The position numbers and the translations under genes were made by a program. Below are positions 33,135-41,725 of a DNA stretch of 45,166 nucleotides, piece by piece. The first letter of the stretch is position 1, and each line of letters starts with the position of its first letter. The notes under the pieces were generated by a model, which worked only from the letters and a program-made list of their open reading frames with translations, was not told where the DNA came from and searched no databases. Source of the DNA: CAYUNT01 sp964446285 (GTDB lineage: Bacteria > Sumerlaeota > Sumerlaeia > SLMS01 > CAYUNT01); contig CAYUNT010000010.1 of the NCBI GenBank assembly GCA_964446285.1, positions 1-45,166 on the forward strand. Direction: 5' to 3'.

Positions 33135-36100
33135 CACACTCGTTCCACAAGCTGATCCAGCACGCGCGAGACAAGTTCGAGTGTGACTTCCTCGCCGCCA
33201 ATGTCATGGGCCATGAGAATCTGGTTCACTGCGCCCTTGAGCAGGCGGACGTTGCTCTCGACGCGCTGGGCAATGAGCGAAACAATTTCGGGAAGAACCT
33301 TGATGTCGGCGCGCGCGGCCAGTTCCTTGCGGATAATGGCGCTGCGCGTTTCGACGTCGGGCGCCTGGATGTCCACGACAACCCCGGCGCCGAAGCGCGA
33401 TTTCAGGCGCTTTTCCAGGTGCGCGATGTCTTTCGGCGGGCGGTCGCTCGTGACGACGATCTGCTTCTTGCCCTGGAAGAGCATGTTGAAGATGTGGAAA
33501 AATTCTTCCTGCGCGCGTTCTTTTCCAGCCAGAAATTGCACATCGTCGAGCAGCAAGACATCCACATTGCGATACGCCTCGCGGAAGGGCGTGACGGTGT
33601 TGTTCTGGATGGCGTCGATCAGGCGCGAGGTGAATTCCTCAGAGGTCGTATAGAGAATGCGCGTGTCGGGGTTGTGCGCGCGCAGATACAGGGCGATGGC
33701 TTGCATCAGGTGCGTTTTTCCAAGACCGACGTCGCTGTAAAGGAAGAGCGGATTGTAATTTTTCGCGGGGGCTTTGGCCGTGGCGAGCGCGGTGGCGAAA
33801 GCGAAATTGTTTTTATCGCCCACGATGAAATTCTCGAACGTGTATTCCTCGACGAGCGGAAGCCCGGTGTCGATTTCCGGTCCTTTCGCGCCCGAGATGG
33901 ACTTGAGAACCGCCGGGTCTTCGAGTTTGGCCGAGAGCGCCATGAGTTCTTTGAGCGCGAGTTTTTCTTCACCCATCTGGAGATAGGCTTCGCTGCGCAA
34001 TTTGATCGCCCGCAGGTTGTCCGGCTCGTGTTCGAGGACCTCGGCGAGGGTTTCAAGGGCCTGCGGATGGCGGGCATCGCGCATCTGGACTTCTGCAAGG
34101 CTGAACAGCTGCTCGACGGCGGAGGTTGTGTTGCCGCGGTCGAGGAAAATCCGTACCAGTTCGCGCCTCAGCGAGTCTTCGCCGGGCTGAAGTTCGATGG
34201 CCTCCTGCTGGCATTCGACCGCGCTGTCGAAATCGCCCGTCTGGCGGTGGATTTCCACCATCGAGCGCAATTCCCCGACGGCCTCGGCGGCATTGCCCAT
34301 GTCGGTGTAAAGTTTCACGATGCGCCGGTGCGTATCGACATTGAGCGGATCAAGGGGGAACACATCGCGCAGGGTGGCGATGGCTTCGCCAAAGGCGCGC
34401 CGCTCGAGTTGCAAATCGGCAAGTTTGCCAATCCACTCGATGGCCTGGGCGGTTCGCTGGCGGGCGCGCGCGGACTCGATCAAGTGGATGTGCGCCGGCT
34501 CGTTGGACGCCTCCAGGCGGAGCACGTCGAGCGCGGCCTGTTCGGCTTCCTCATGGCGTCCCTGGCTGCGGAAATCCGAAGCAAGTTGCAAGGATTCCTC
34601 GATAGCCTCAGGCGTCCGTCCCAGGCGCAACAACACCTCGATGAAACGCGCGCGGTGTTCAATGCCCGCCGGATTGAGCGAAAGCATCTGGCGATACAGA
34701 TCGACAGTTTCGGCCCATTGCTGGCGCCGACCGAGGGATTCGATCAGGATCGCCAGCTGGGCCGCCGCCTCTTGCGGACGGTTCATGTCGATCAGCAGCT
34801 GGATCAGGCGCTCGTGGAATGCGGCTTCGTCCGGGTTGCTGACGACAATCGCGCGCAGCAAGGCAAGAGGTTCGGCGAGCGCCATAGCCTTGGTGGCGCT
34901 TTGGATCAGGCGATCCAGATAATCGAGAGCCGTGGCGGTGTCGCCAATCTGGAGCAGGAGCGGAATCAGGCGGTTGAGGGCCTTGCGGTCTTCCGGGCTT
35001 CGCTGCAGCACAGTTTCCAGCACATCGCGTTCATCGGTCCATTGCGAGTGCGAATGGAAAATATCCGCCATTCGGAAAAGGGTTTCCAGGGCCTTGTCGG
35101 TCCGGCCGAGGCGATCGCTGAGGTGAACCTTTTGCCTGTGTGCCTCGATATGCTCGGGGCGGAGTTCCAAAATGGCGTCGATATGGCGCAAGGTTTCTTC
35201 GGCGCGCCCCGCTGCGCGGTGAACCGCCACCAGGCGTTCGAGCGTGGCAATCACCTGTTCTTCATCGCCCAAGCCGGTATAGACGTCGGCCAGGCGTTCG
35301 AGGGCCTCCACATCATCGGGCGCCTGTTCCAGCAGGCGTTCGATCGTATTGCGGGCTTCGGGATAATTCTCTGCTGAAATATGAATTTCCGCAAGGCGGC
35401 GCAAGAGGGCGTGGGCCTCGGCGAGCCGTCCGCAGCGGCGCATGGCATCCGCGAGCAGGCTCATGGCGGCCAGGTTGTCCGGGCGTTTCTCAAGAATTAT
35501 CCGCAATTGATCGATGGCGTCGGCACAGGCGTTTTGCTGGAGGAATTGCTCGGCAAGAGTCATGCGCTGGCGAACCGCTTCGTCCAAATCCCCCTGGCTT
35601 TCGAGGCACCAGGCGAGTTTGAGAACCAAGTCCACCCTTTCGGGCGCCAGACGCATCGCCGAGCGCAGCTGGCGCGTCATGCGGCCCAGATCGCGCCGTT
35701 TTTCCAGCAGGCTGACCAGTCCGAGGATTTTTTCGAGCGCCTGCGCCGTTTGCCCCGCCTGCCCTAAAAGGTCGATCACCAGTTCCTGATGATCGATGAC
35801 ACCAGGTTCGAGCTGGGCCATGCGCTCGGCGGCGGAAATGGCTTGCTGAAGATCACCCGAGCCGCAAGCCAGCTGAACCACACGCCCAAACACCTCGACC
35901 GCGTGGGGGATGTCGTTTTCCAGGCGGTGAATTTCCGCGATGCGTTCGAGGGTTTGGATCGATCCCGGTTCGGCGGCAAGGATTTCTTCGAGCAAAAGGA
36001 GCGCCGAGGCGTAATCCTCGCGGTCGCGGTAGAGGTCCGCCAGGCGGTGCTGAAGCGCGAGGACCTCTTCCGCGCTGCCCTGGCGTTTGCGAACCACAAG

Positions 36101-37237
36101 GAGCTTGTCAAGCAGCTGCGGATTTTGAGGATCAGCCTCGCAAAGGCTCAGCAGAATCTGCCCGGCGGCGTCGAGCGAATCGCGCGCGATCATCTCGTCC
36201 ACAAGCGTGAGGGCTTCGATGAGGCGCTGCGAATCCAGGCCGAGTTGCAGGCTGTATTCCACCAGGCGGGCGCGCAGATCGTCGCGCGTGGGATCGAGGT
36301 CGATGGCCGAACGCAGCAACTCCACAGCTTCCGCCACTTGCCCGGTTTGCGCTCTCCAGTCCGCGGACTCCACAGTTTCCTGCACCGCTTCGGACGTGCG
36401 TCCCGAGGCGACAAGCAGATTGACGATCATGGGATGAACGTCGATTTCGTCCGTGTTGAGAGAGGCAATCTGTCGATAGGCGTCGATGGCCCCCGCAAGG
36501 TCCTGGCTCACTTCGCACAGGTCGGCGAGGGTCATCAATTCCGCAACGGCTTCCTCGGGGCGTTCGAGGGCGACCAAGGCCTGGCAATAGAGGCGGCGGA
36601 TGGGAATCGTGGCAGCTTCCATGGCAAGATGCGTCGAGCAAAGGCGCACAACCTCATCCCAGCGCCCGGCCCTTGCCTCGGCTTCAATGCGCTGGCTGGC
36701 CAGTTCGGCGAGTTTCTCCATCTCGCCTTTGGATTCGTAAATCTGATACAGCCCCTGCAGCGCGCGCAAATTCACGGGATCGATGTCGAGAACCCGCTGG
36801 AAGCGTTTTTGCGCTTCGTCGATGTGCATTTCCGCGCGCGACGGGTCCGCCGTGGCGAGATAATAGAAATTCTCGCCTTCTTCCACCGTGCGGTCGAGGA
36901 CTTCGCTTGTGGCCGGCAGGGCGACCGGCAGATGCATCTTTTCGACCAGGTCCTCGAGCGCGGCGTCGTATTCCAGTTCCCGCACCCTCGCATAAAGGTC
37001 GATCAAATTGCCGCCCTTGTTTCCGGGACACAAACTATAGGAGCAGCGGTAGGACTTGTCTTTGCGGCTGACAATCAAGGTTCGGAACACATGTTCCTGA
37101 TGGATAGGGCAGAAGCATTTGATTGTATCGCCGATTTCCTGAACTGTATCTGTGCGGTAATTAATTAGTTGCAATAAGGCCTGGGGTTCCAAGGCCGCCA
37201 AAACGTCTTTTGTTGTCGATTCGGGGAAAATGCTCAT
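33134..37237 (-). CDS. giant fusion: CHC2 zinc finger, TPR-like solenoid, DnaA-type AAA+ ATPase
   Basis: A 1367-residue protein of a type I do not recognise. Residues 38-100 resemble the DnaG primase CHC2 zinc finger: CPIH (Cys43, His46), SYRCSYSLC (Cys65, Cys70, spaced CX4C not CX2C), then GGNLIDLYARVRELEYDAALEDL as after the DnaG finger. Residues about 115-1110 are tandem TPR-like helix pairs (for example A-x-x-x-Y/F...P patterns every 34-37 residues). Residues 1125-1367 are DnaA domain III: FENFIVGDKNN, Walker A SDVGLGKTHL (Lys1174), Walker B VLLLDDVQFLAG (Asp1231-Asp1232), sensor 1 TSDRPP, box VII LKSRFGAGVVVDIQAPD (Arg1281 finger) and sensor 2 NVRLLKGAVNQI. The chain ends about 30 residues later, without the DnaA domain IV helix-turn-helix. 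Part of the primase catalytic domain is also absent. Coupled to the downstream membrane protein gene. Confidence 0.85.
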   Translation of the reverse strand: MSIFPESTTKDVLAALEPQALLQLINYRTDTVQEIGDTIKCFCPIHQEHVFRTLIVSRKDKSYRCSYSLCPGNKGGNLIDLYARVRELEYDAALEDLVEKMHLPVALPATSEVLDRTVEEGENFYYLATADPSRAEMHIDEAQKRFQRVLDIDPVNLRALQGLYQIYESKGEMEKLAELASQRIEAEARAGRWDEVVRLCSTHLAMEAATIPIRRLYCQALVALERPEEAVAELMTLADLCEVSQDLAGAIDAYRQIASLNTDEIDVHPMIVNLLVASGRTSEAVQETVESADWRAQTGQVAEAVELLRSAIDLDPTRDDLRARLVEYSLQLGLDSQRLIEALTLVDEMIARDSLDAAGQILLSLCEADPQNPQLLDKLLVVRKRQGSAEEVLALQHRLADLYRDREDYASALLLLEEILAAEPGSIQTLERIAEIHRLENDIPHAVEVFGRVVQLACGSGDLQQAISAAERMAQLEPGVIDHQELVIDLLGQAGQTAQALEKILGLVSLLEKRRDLGRMTRQLRSAMRLAPERVDLVLKLAWCLESQGDLDEAVRQRMTLAEQFLQQNACADAIDQLRIILEKRPDNLAAMSLLADAMRRCGRLAEAHALLRRLAEIHISAENYPEARNTIERLLEQAPDDVEALERLADVYTGLGDEEQVIATLERLVAVHRAAGRAEETLRHIDAILELRPEHIEAHRQKVHLSDRLGRTDKALETLFRMADIFHSHSQWTDERDVLETVLQRSPEDRKALNRLIPLLLQIGDTATALDYLDRLIQSATKAMALAEPLALLRAIVVSNPDEAAFHERLIQLLIDMNRPQEAAAQLAILIESLGRRQQWAETVDLYRQMLSLNPAGIEHRARFIEVLLRLGRTPEAIEESLQLASDFRSQGRHEEAEQAALDVLRLEASNEPAHIHLIESARARQRTAQAIEWIGKLADLQLERRAFGEAIATLRDVFPLDPLNVDTHRRIVKLYTDMGNAAEAVGELRSMVEIHRQTGDFDSAVECQQEAIELQPGEDSLRRELVRIFLDRGNTTSAVEQLFSLAEVQMRDARHPQALETLAEVLEHEPDNLRAIKLRSEAYLQMGEEKLALKELMALSAKLEDPAVLKSISGAKGPEIDTGLPLVEEYTFENFIVGDKNNFAFATALATAKAPAKNYNPLFLYSDVGLGKTHLMQAIALYLRAHNPDTRILYTTSEEFTSRLIDAIQNNTVTPFREAYRNVDVLLLDDVQFLAGKERAQEEFFHIFNMLFQGKKQIVVTSDRPPKDIAHLEKRLKSRFGAGVVVDIQAPDVETRSAIIRKELAARADIKVLPEIVSLIAQRVESNVRLLKGAVNQILMAHDIGGEEVTLELVSRVLDQLVERV

Positions 37238-37470
37238 TATTGAATCCGGCGATTCCGAAAGGCATCAAGGCGCTGCGTTGCGCCCGGCAACATGCGAAGA
37301 TCAATAACGCGCCTGCAGACCTGCGGCTGCAGCCGCTACGCCGCTTCTTGGGCCAAAATGCCTGTCAGAACCTGTCCATCGCGGGTCGATTCAAATTCGG
37401 CCACTGCCCCCCGGGCAAAAAAGCGGCCACCATCCACGCCTTTTCCAGCTATCCCAGCGGCGTCCCGGCG

Positions 37471-38343
37471 TCAAGCCGGAGACTCCAATTCGAGCGAGAA
37501 ATCCACAGAGGGAGCGGAATGAGTGAGCGCGCCGACGCTGACCCGCTGAATACCCATGCGGGCGAGCGTAATCAGGCGTTCGGCCGTAATACCGCCCGTC
37601 GCCTCAATTTCACACCGGACATTCATTGCGCGAATTGCCTCGATGGCCAGTTGGATTTCCTCGTCGGTCATGTTGTCGAGCATGATGACATCAACGTTGA
37701 ACGCCGCGGCAACCAGGGCCTCGCCAAAGGTCCGCGCCTCGGCCGCCACCGGCAGCCCCAGATTGGCCATTTGCACATGCTCGAGCGCCGCGCCCAGCCC
37801 CCCGCAGGCGTCCGCGTGCGTGTCTTTCACCATCACCATGTCGTGCAGACCCCAGCGATGGTTGCGCCCGCCGCCCATCCGGACCGCGTAGCGTTCGAGA
37901 TCGCGCCACAGCGGCGTGGTTTTGCGCGTGTCATACACAACAAGCGGCGCGCCTTCGGGAATGGAATCCATATAGCGGCGCGTCAAGGTGGCCACGCCGC
38001 TCATGCGCTGGATGAAGTTGAGAGCAAGGCGTTCCCCCGCCAAAATCGAACGCAAAGGCCCATCCACCTGAAGCACATTCTGCCCGGGATGCAGCAGGGT
38101 TCCATCCTCGCAAAGCGGGGTGATCTGCAAGCGGGTATCGACAGCGGAAAACACCATCTGAACAATGGGAATCCCGCAAAGAACGCTTGTGGCCTTGGAT
38201 TTGGCCAGGATGATTCCACGGCCCGCCGCACGGGGCGGAATGGTGGCGCGGCTCGTCACGTCGCCATCGCCCAAGTCTTCCTCGAGCGCCATGTGAATCC
38301 GGTCGGGCAAATCCGGACGAAAGAGATGTTGCGATAAATCCAT
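37471..38343 (-). CDS. nadC: nicotinate-nucleotide pyrophosphorylase (quinolinate phosphoribosyltransferase)
   Basis: Converts quinolinate and PRPP to nicotinate mononucleotide in de novo NAD synthesis. 290 residues from the ATG at 38343, the family norm; a GTG 27 codons upstream is less likely. Motifs: ALEEDLGDGDVTS at the N-terminus, LNFIQRMSGVATLTRRY, and the active-site DTRKTTPLWRDLERYAV, then GGGRNHRWGLHDMVMVKDTH. The usual KDNH reads KDTH. VIMLDNMTDEE, EATGGITAERL and GVQRVSVG-like GIQRVSVGALTHSA complete the barrel. nadA and nadB are not in the window. The 233-base gap to the next gene downstream shows nothing notable. Confidence 0.95.
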   Translation of the reverse strand: MDLSQHLFRPDLPDRIHMALEEDLGDGDVTSRATIPPRAAGRGIILAKSKATSVLCGIPIVQMVFSAVDTRLQITPLCEDGTLLHPGQNVLQVDGPLRSILAGERLALNFIQRMSGVATLTRRYMDSIPEGAPLVVYDTRKTTPLWRDLERYAVRMGGGRNHRWGLHDMVMVKDTHADACGGLGAALEHVQMANLGLPVAAEARTFGEALVAAAFNVDVIMLDNMTDEEIQLAIEAIRAMNVRCEIEATGGITAERLITLARMGIQRVSVGALTHSAPSVDFSLELESPA

Positions 38344-38616
38344 GCGAATTCCCGGGCGGCGCAAGGAGGCCGCCTCGTTCAGTCTGCGCGAATAACCGCT
38401 GGCTGCTGGCTGGTGGTTATCCACCCCATGCGCGCGGTTCCCGCGTCCAATGCGCCTGCTTTTTCCACGGTTTCTTTGGCGGCGTCAATCCGTCTCGTGC
38501 GCCAAGGCGCGCCTTCTGGCGCAAGAATGCATTGTGTTCATGGAAGGATTTTGGCTAATTCGCGTCCGCCGGGCGAAAAATGCCCCGCTTTTCATTTCCC
38601 GAGGTGCCTTTCCGCC

Positions 38617-39738
38617 ATGCCCTACTTCGCTCCCAATCAACCCGAGTTCAATTATCTGCGCCATCTGCAATTGATGGCTTGCGATCCGCGCCAGCCGATG
38701 ACGGAAGAACAATGGTCCTATTACGTATCGCATATTGCCCCGGACGGCCATCCAGACGATTGGTTTTTTGATTCGTTCCTGCTCTTCACGAGCCGCGCGC
38801 AGTCGGGCAATTCGCTCTATTACGACATCAACCTGGGCGAATCGCGCTCGGGCGAGGGCGACTTTTTCGCCGTCCCATCGCCGAATCCGGGCACGGCGGA
38901 GGATTGGCGCGCCGTGCTCGATCATCTGTTCGCGCCGGGCGATGGCGTGGTTGCGCGGCTTGAACGCGCCGTCGAGACGGCCGCCAAACGCCTCGGGGCG
39001 CCGCCCCATACGCGCAATGTCGTCCTCACAATTCCCTATCCGCACGAAACCCAATGGGCCTTCGGCGAACTCGAACCGGGGGGACCGCGCATCAATTTCA
39101 GCATCCTGCGCCAGGACCTCGTCCGCGCCACCGAACAGCGTCTGGCCGCCTGCGAATGGTATGTGCGCGAATCCATCCGCCGCTGGAACGCCGCCGCGCC
39201 GAAAAACCTCAACCTGCTTGGGTTTTACTGGGTCTATGAAACGCTGCATTACTCCTGGGACGTGGACGATCATTGGCTGCTCAAGCATTTGTATCCGCGC
39301 ATCCGCGAAACCGGAAACAAGTTCTTTTGGATTCCGTTCTACAGCACGTTCAATGTGCATCTGCTGAGCGACGCGCGCGGGTTTTATTTCGACGCGGCGT
39401 TTTTGCAGCCCAATCATCTCTTTTACATGAACATCCCGGGCGTTGGCGAGGCGGCCGAGGCGGCGCGCGCGCGCGGCGCGGGGATCGAGATGGAATTCTA
39501 CGCGCCGAAAGAAAAGCGATACCCATCCAGCCTCGAACGCGACGAGCGATGGCGCAATTATCTCGATGGCGGCATCGAATATGGCTACATGACCGAATCC
39601 GCCTGCGCGTATTTCAACGGTTTCAACGACCTCGAACAGCTGGCCAAGAATCCCGACGCCGTCGAGCGCGCCATTTACGACGACATGTTCCATTTCGTGC
39701 GCGGAGATTACCGCCCCCGGGCGAAGCAGGGAAAATAG
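38617..39738 (+). CDS. DUF4855-like protein
   Basis: A 373-residue soluble protein without a signal peptide from the chosen ATG (38617, GAGGTG about ten bases upstream). It resembles DUF4855 proteins by the WFFDSFLLF segment near residue 46, LNLLGFYWVYETLHY near 200, the FFWIPFYSTF stretch near 240 and FDAAFLQPNHLFY near 265. The fold suggested by these alternating aromatic strands is a TIM-barrel-like glycosidase or carbohydrate-binding type, but no catalytic residue can be assigned. It lies divergently from nadC and before the kelch-thioredoxin gene. The function is unknown and the family call is from memory of its motifs, so moderate confidence only. Confidence 0.55.
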   Translation: MPYFAPNQPEFNYLRHLQLMACDPRQPMTEEQWSYYVSHIAPDGHPDDWFFDSFLLFTSRAQSGNSLYYDINLGESRSGEGDFFAVPSPNPGTAEDWRAVLDHLFAPGDGVVARLERAVETAAKRLGAPPHTRNVVLTIPYPHETQWAFGELEPGGPRINFSILRQDLVRATEQRLAACEWYVRESIRRWNAAAPKNLNLLGFYWVYETLHYSWDVDDHWLLKHLYPRIRETGNKFFWIPFYSTFNVHLLSDARGFYFDAAFLQPNHLFYMNIPGVGEAAEAARARGAGIEMEFYAPKEKRYPSSLERDERWRNYLDGGIEYGYMTESACAYFNGFNDLEQLAKNPDAVERAIYDDMFHFVRGDYRPRAKQGK

Positions 39739-40062
39739 TTGAGACATCTTCAGCAAAGGGTGATACTCTTCTATGAGGAATGCGGTCATTCTGGCCGCAT
39801 ATCACGGGTGGGACGCTTGTGCTCCTTATTTTTGACCTTGTTTTGCAGGCGGAGAGCAGGGAGCAGGCAAAAACCACTCGGCTCGGCAAAATGGATTATC
39901 TGTCGGAGTAGAACATATTGAGGCACGCGCTGCCAAAACCAACAGAAAGGTTAACCGCTTACGTTGTTTCACATTGATTTTCTCTCCCCGTTGAACAATG
40001 CAAACCGACGAGCAGATTCGGGGGCGATTGGCATTTAGGGCAATACGAAAGGGGTCGAAAGC
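39739..40062. other. 324-base intergenic region
   Basis: Contains a small stem (ATGCGG ... CCGCAT) shortly after the DUF4855-like gene, with a later T-run that is too far away to make a good terminator. No gene or convincing promoter seen. Confidence 0.4.
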
Positions 40063-41631
40063 ATGAAAGCAAGACCATGTAAAAGAAGCGATAGGATTTC
40101 GCCAAGGGAATCCGCGCGGATTCCGCGGTGCTTGAGCGTTCTGGCTACGGGACTTGCGTTGATCGGCATTGCGCGCCTGGGCGCGGCGCAAGGCGCAATC
40201 CCCATGCGCGAAACTCTTTCGATGCCCCAGGTTCGCCAGATGCATGGCGCCGCCGTGCTGGGCGATTACCTCTATGTGATCGGCGGCGTGCTGAATCAGG
40301 ATCCGCAGCCTTTCACGCTTTCCGTGATAAAAGCCCACATCAAACCCAATCACGACCTGGAGGGGTGGGAAGAAACGACGCCGCTTCCCACCAGCCGGGC
40401 CTATATCGACTGCAGCACGGTTGTGCAAAATGACATCCTATATGTGGTAGGCGGCTGGGATCATACAGCCAAAATCGGCATCAACACCGTCCTGGTCGCG
40501 CGTCCGTTGAGCGACGGATACCTCAGCCCCTGGATGGAAACTCCGCCATTTCCGGGCGTCGGCAACCATTGCCTGACCGCTGTGGCGACTCCAGGCTACT
40601 TGCACATCATGGGCGGATTGGGCGAGAAAGACGAAGTGTCCAACGCCGTGATTTCCGGCCAGATCGGACCCAATGGAATGATATCCGAGTGGAGGCTCAG
40701 CCCTCCGCTGCCCACGCCTCTTTGGTATCATAATGCGGCGGCAATCCGCGGCCGTCTGTGGATTTGGGGAGGCCTGACCACGCGGGAATACCAGGTTGTA
40801 TCTCCGCGCGTGTTTTCCGCGCCGATCCTGAGCACGGGCGGGCTGGGAGAGTGGCAGGAAGAAACGCCTTCACTGCCTGTTGCGTTTTATGGCGCGACAA
40901 GCGCCTCCGCCGGGGCTTACATACTATCGTTTTGCCCCCGCCTGGCCGGCGCGGCGCAAACAAATGACATTTGGTATTCGGCCATCACGCCAAAGGGATT
41001 GGCCCCGTGGCAGAAAATGCCTTCGGCCCTGACCGTCACTCGTTACATGGCCGCCGCCCCGGATTACCGCCGCGGCTCGATCTACATCGTAGGCGGACGA
41101 ATCGAAAAAACCGCTTATGAAAAGCGCGTGTTTTACTTCCTTTTGTCGGAATCCGCCCAGGAAGCCGTCCAGGGAGCGCCTGAGGCGCAGGCAAGCAAGG
41201 TCACAGGCGAAACCAGCCGCGTAACGGCCGACACTTGGTCAGGCCCCCAGGGCGGATCGTCGCAATATACATACCAGGCAATGTCGCAAGTTCCGGCCGG
41301 GGCCATTCCGGGGTTCCTGACCCTGGAAGGCGCGCGCGCCGCCGCCATGACGCCGCCCGCCAAACCGATCCTCCTCTATTTCCACCACGACATGGCAAAA
41401 CCGTGCCAGAATCAGGTGGAAATGCTCAAGTCGCCGTCGTTCGCGCCGCTCCTTCAACAGGCGGCATTTGCCTGGATGAATGTGCGCGACTATCCACAAA
41501 TCGTGCAGCAACTCGGCGTGTATCGCGCTCCGACGTGGATTTTGTATGACAGGCAATTCCGCGAATGCGGGCGCGTGAGCGGCGCAATCTCGCCCGAGCA
41601 ACTGGCGGCTGGCATCGCCTCGGTGAAGTAA
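40063..41631 (+). CDS. exported kelch-like beta-propeller with C-terminal thioredoxin-like domain
   Basis: A 522-residue exported protein. A basic N-terminus and hydrophobic stretch (LSVLATGLALIGIARLGAAQG, ending near residue 45) is a signal peptide. Residues about 50-360 contain five or six kelch-type blades marked by GDYLYVIGGV, NDILYVVGGW, PGYLHIMGGL, RGRLWIWGGL and RGSIYIVGGR, each followed by a W-x(n)-P-P/L turn. A Ser/Thr/Gln linker (about 370-425) leads to a thioredoxin-like fold (about 435-520). There PILLYFHHDMAKPCQNQ keeps only the second Cys of a CxxC, and YRAPTWILYD supplies the cis-Pro loop. A redox-inactive thioredoxin domain is likely. Probably extracytoplasmic; binding partners unknown. 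Confidence 0.8.
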   Translation: MKARPCKRSDRISPRESARIPRCLSVLATGLALIGIARLGAAQGAIPMRETLSMPQVRQMHGAAVLGDYLYVIGGVLNQDPQPFTLSVIKAHIKPNHDLEGWEETTPLPTSRAYIDCSTVVQNDILYVVGGWDHTAKIGINTVLVARPLSDGYLSPWMETPPFPGVGNHCLTAVATPGYLHIMGGLGEKDEVSNAVISGQIGPNGMISEWRLSPPLPTPLWYHNAAAIRGRLWIWGGLTTREYQVVSPRVFSAPILSTGGLGEWQEETPSLPVAFYGATSASAGAYILSFCPRLAGAAQTNDIWYSAITPKGLAPWQKMPSALTVTRYMAAAPDYRRGSIYIVGGRIEKTAYEKRVFYFLLSESAQEAVQGAPEAQASKVTGETSRVTADTWSGPQGGSSQYTYQAMSQVPAGAIPGFLTLEGARAAAMTPPAKPILLYFHHDMAKPCQNQVEMLKSPSFAPLLQQAAFAWMNVRDYPQIVQQLGVYRAPTWILYDRQFRECGRVSGAISPEQLAAGIASVK

Positions 41632-41640
41632 TCCCGGAAC

Positions 41641-41725
41641 GCAGAATTATTACCGCGAAAAGCACAAAAAGGCGCGAAAGAAAATCCATCATTTTCCGTT
41701 CTTTTCGCGTTTTTCGTGGTTAAGA
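41641..41725. terminator. imperfect ACGAAAA-repeat hairpin between convergent genes
   Basis: TTACCGCGAAAA-type units on the left pair imperfectly with TTTTCGCGTTTTTCGTGGTTAA on the right, flanking a central AAAATCC...ATTTTCC. It separates the kelch gene (plus) from pheA (minus), the same setting as the hairpin at 31031-31114. Confidence 0.5.

Noticed and set aside
33206..35377. A 723-codon open frame on the plus strand
   Set aside because: It is antisense to the TPR region of the giant fusion gene, has no family motif, and reflects the codon bias of G+C-rich DNA.
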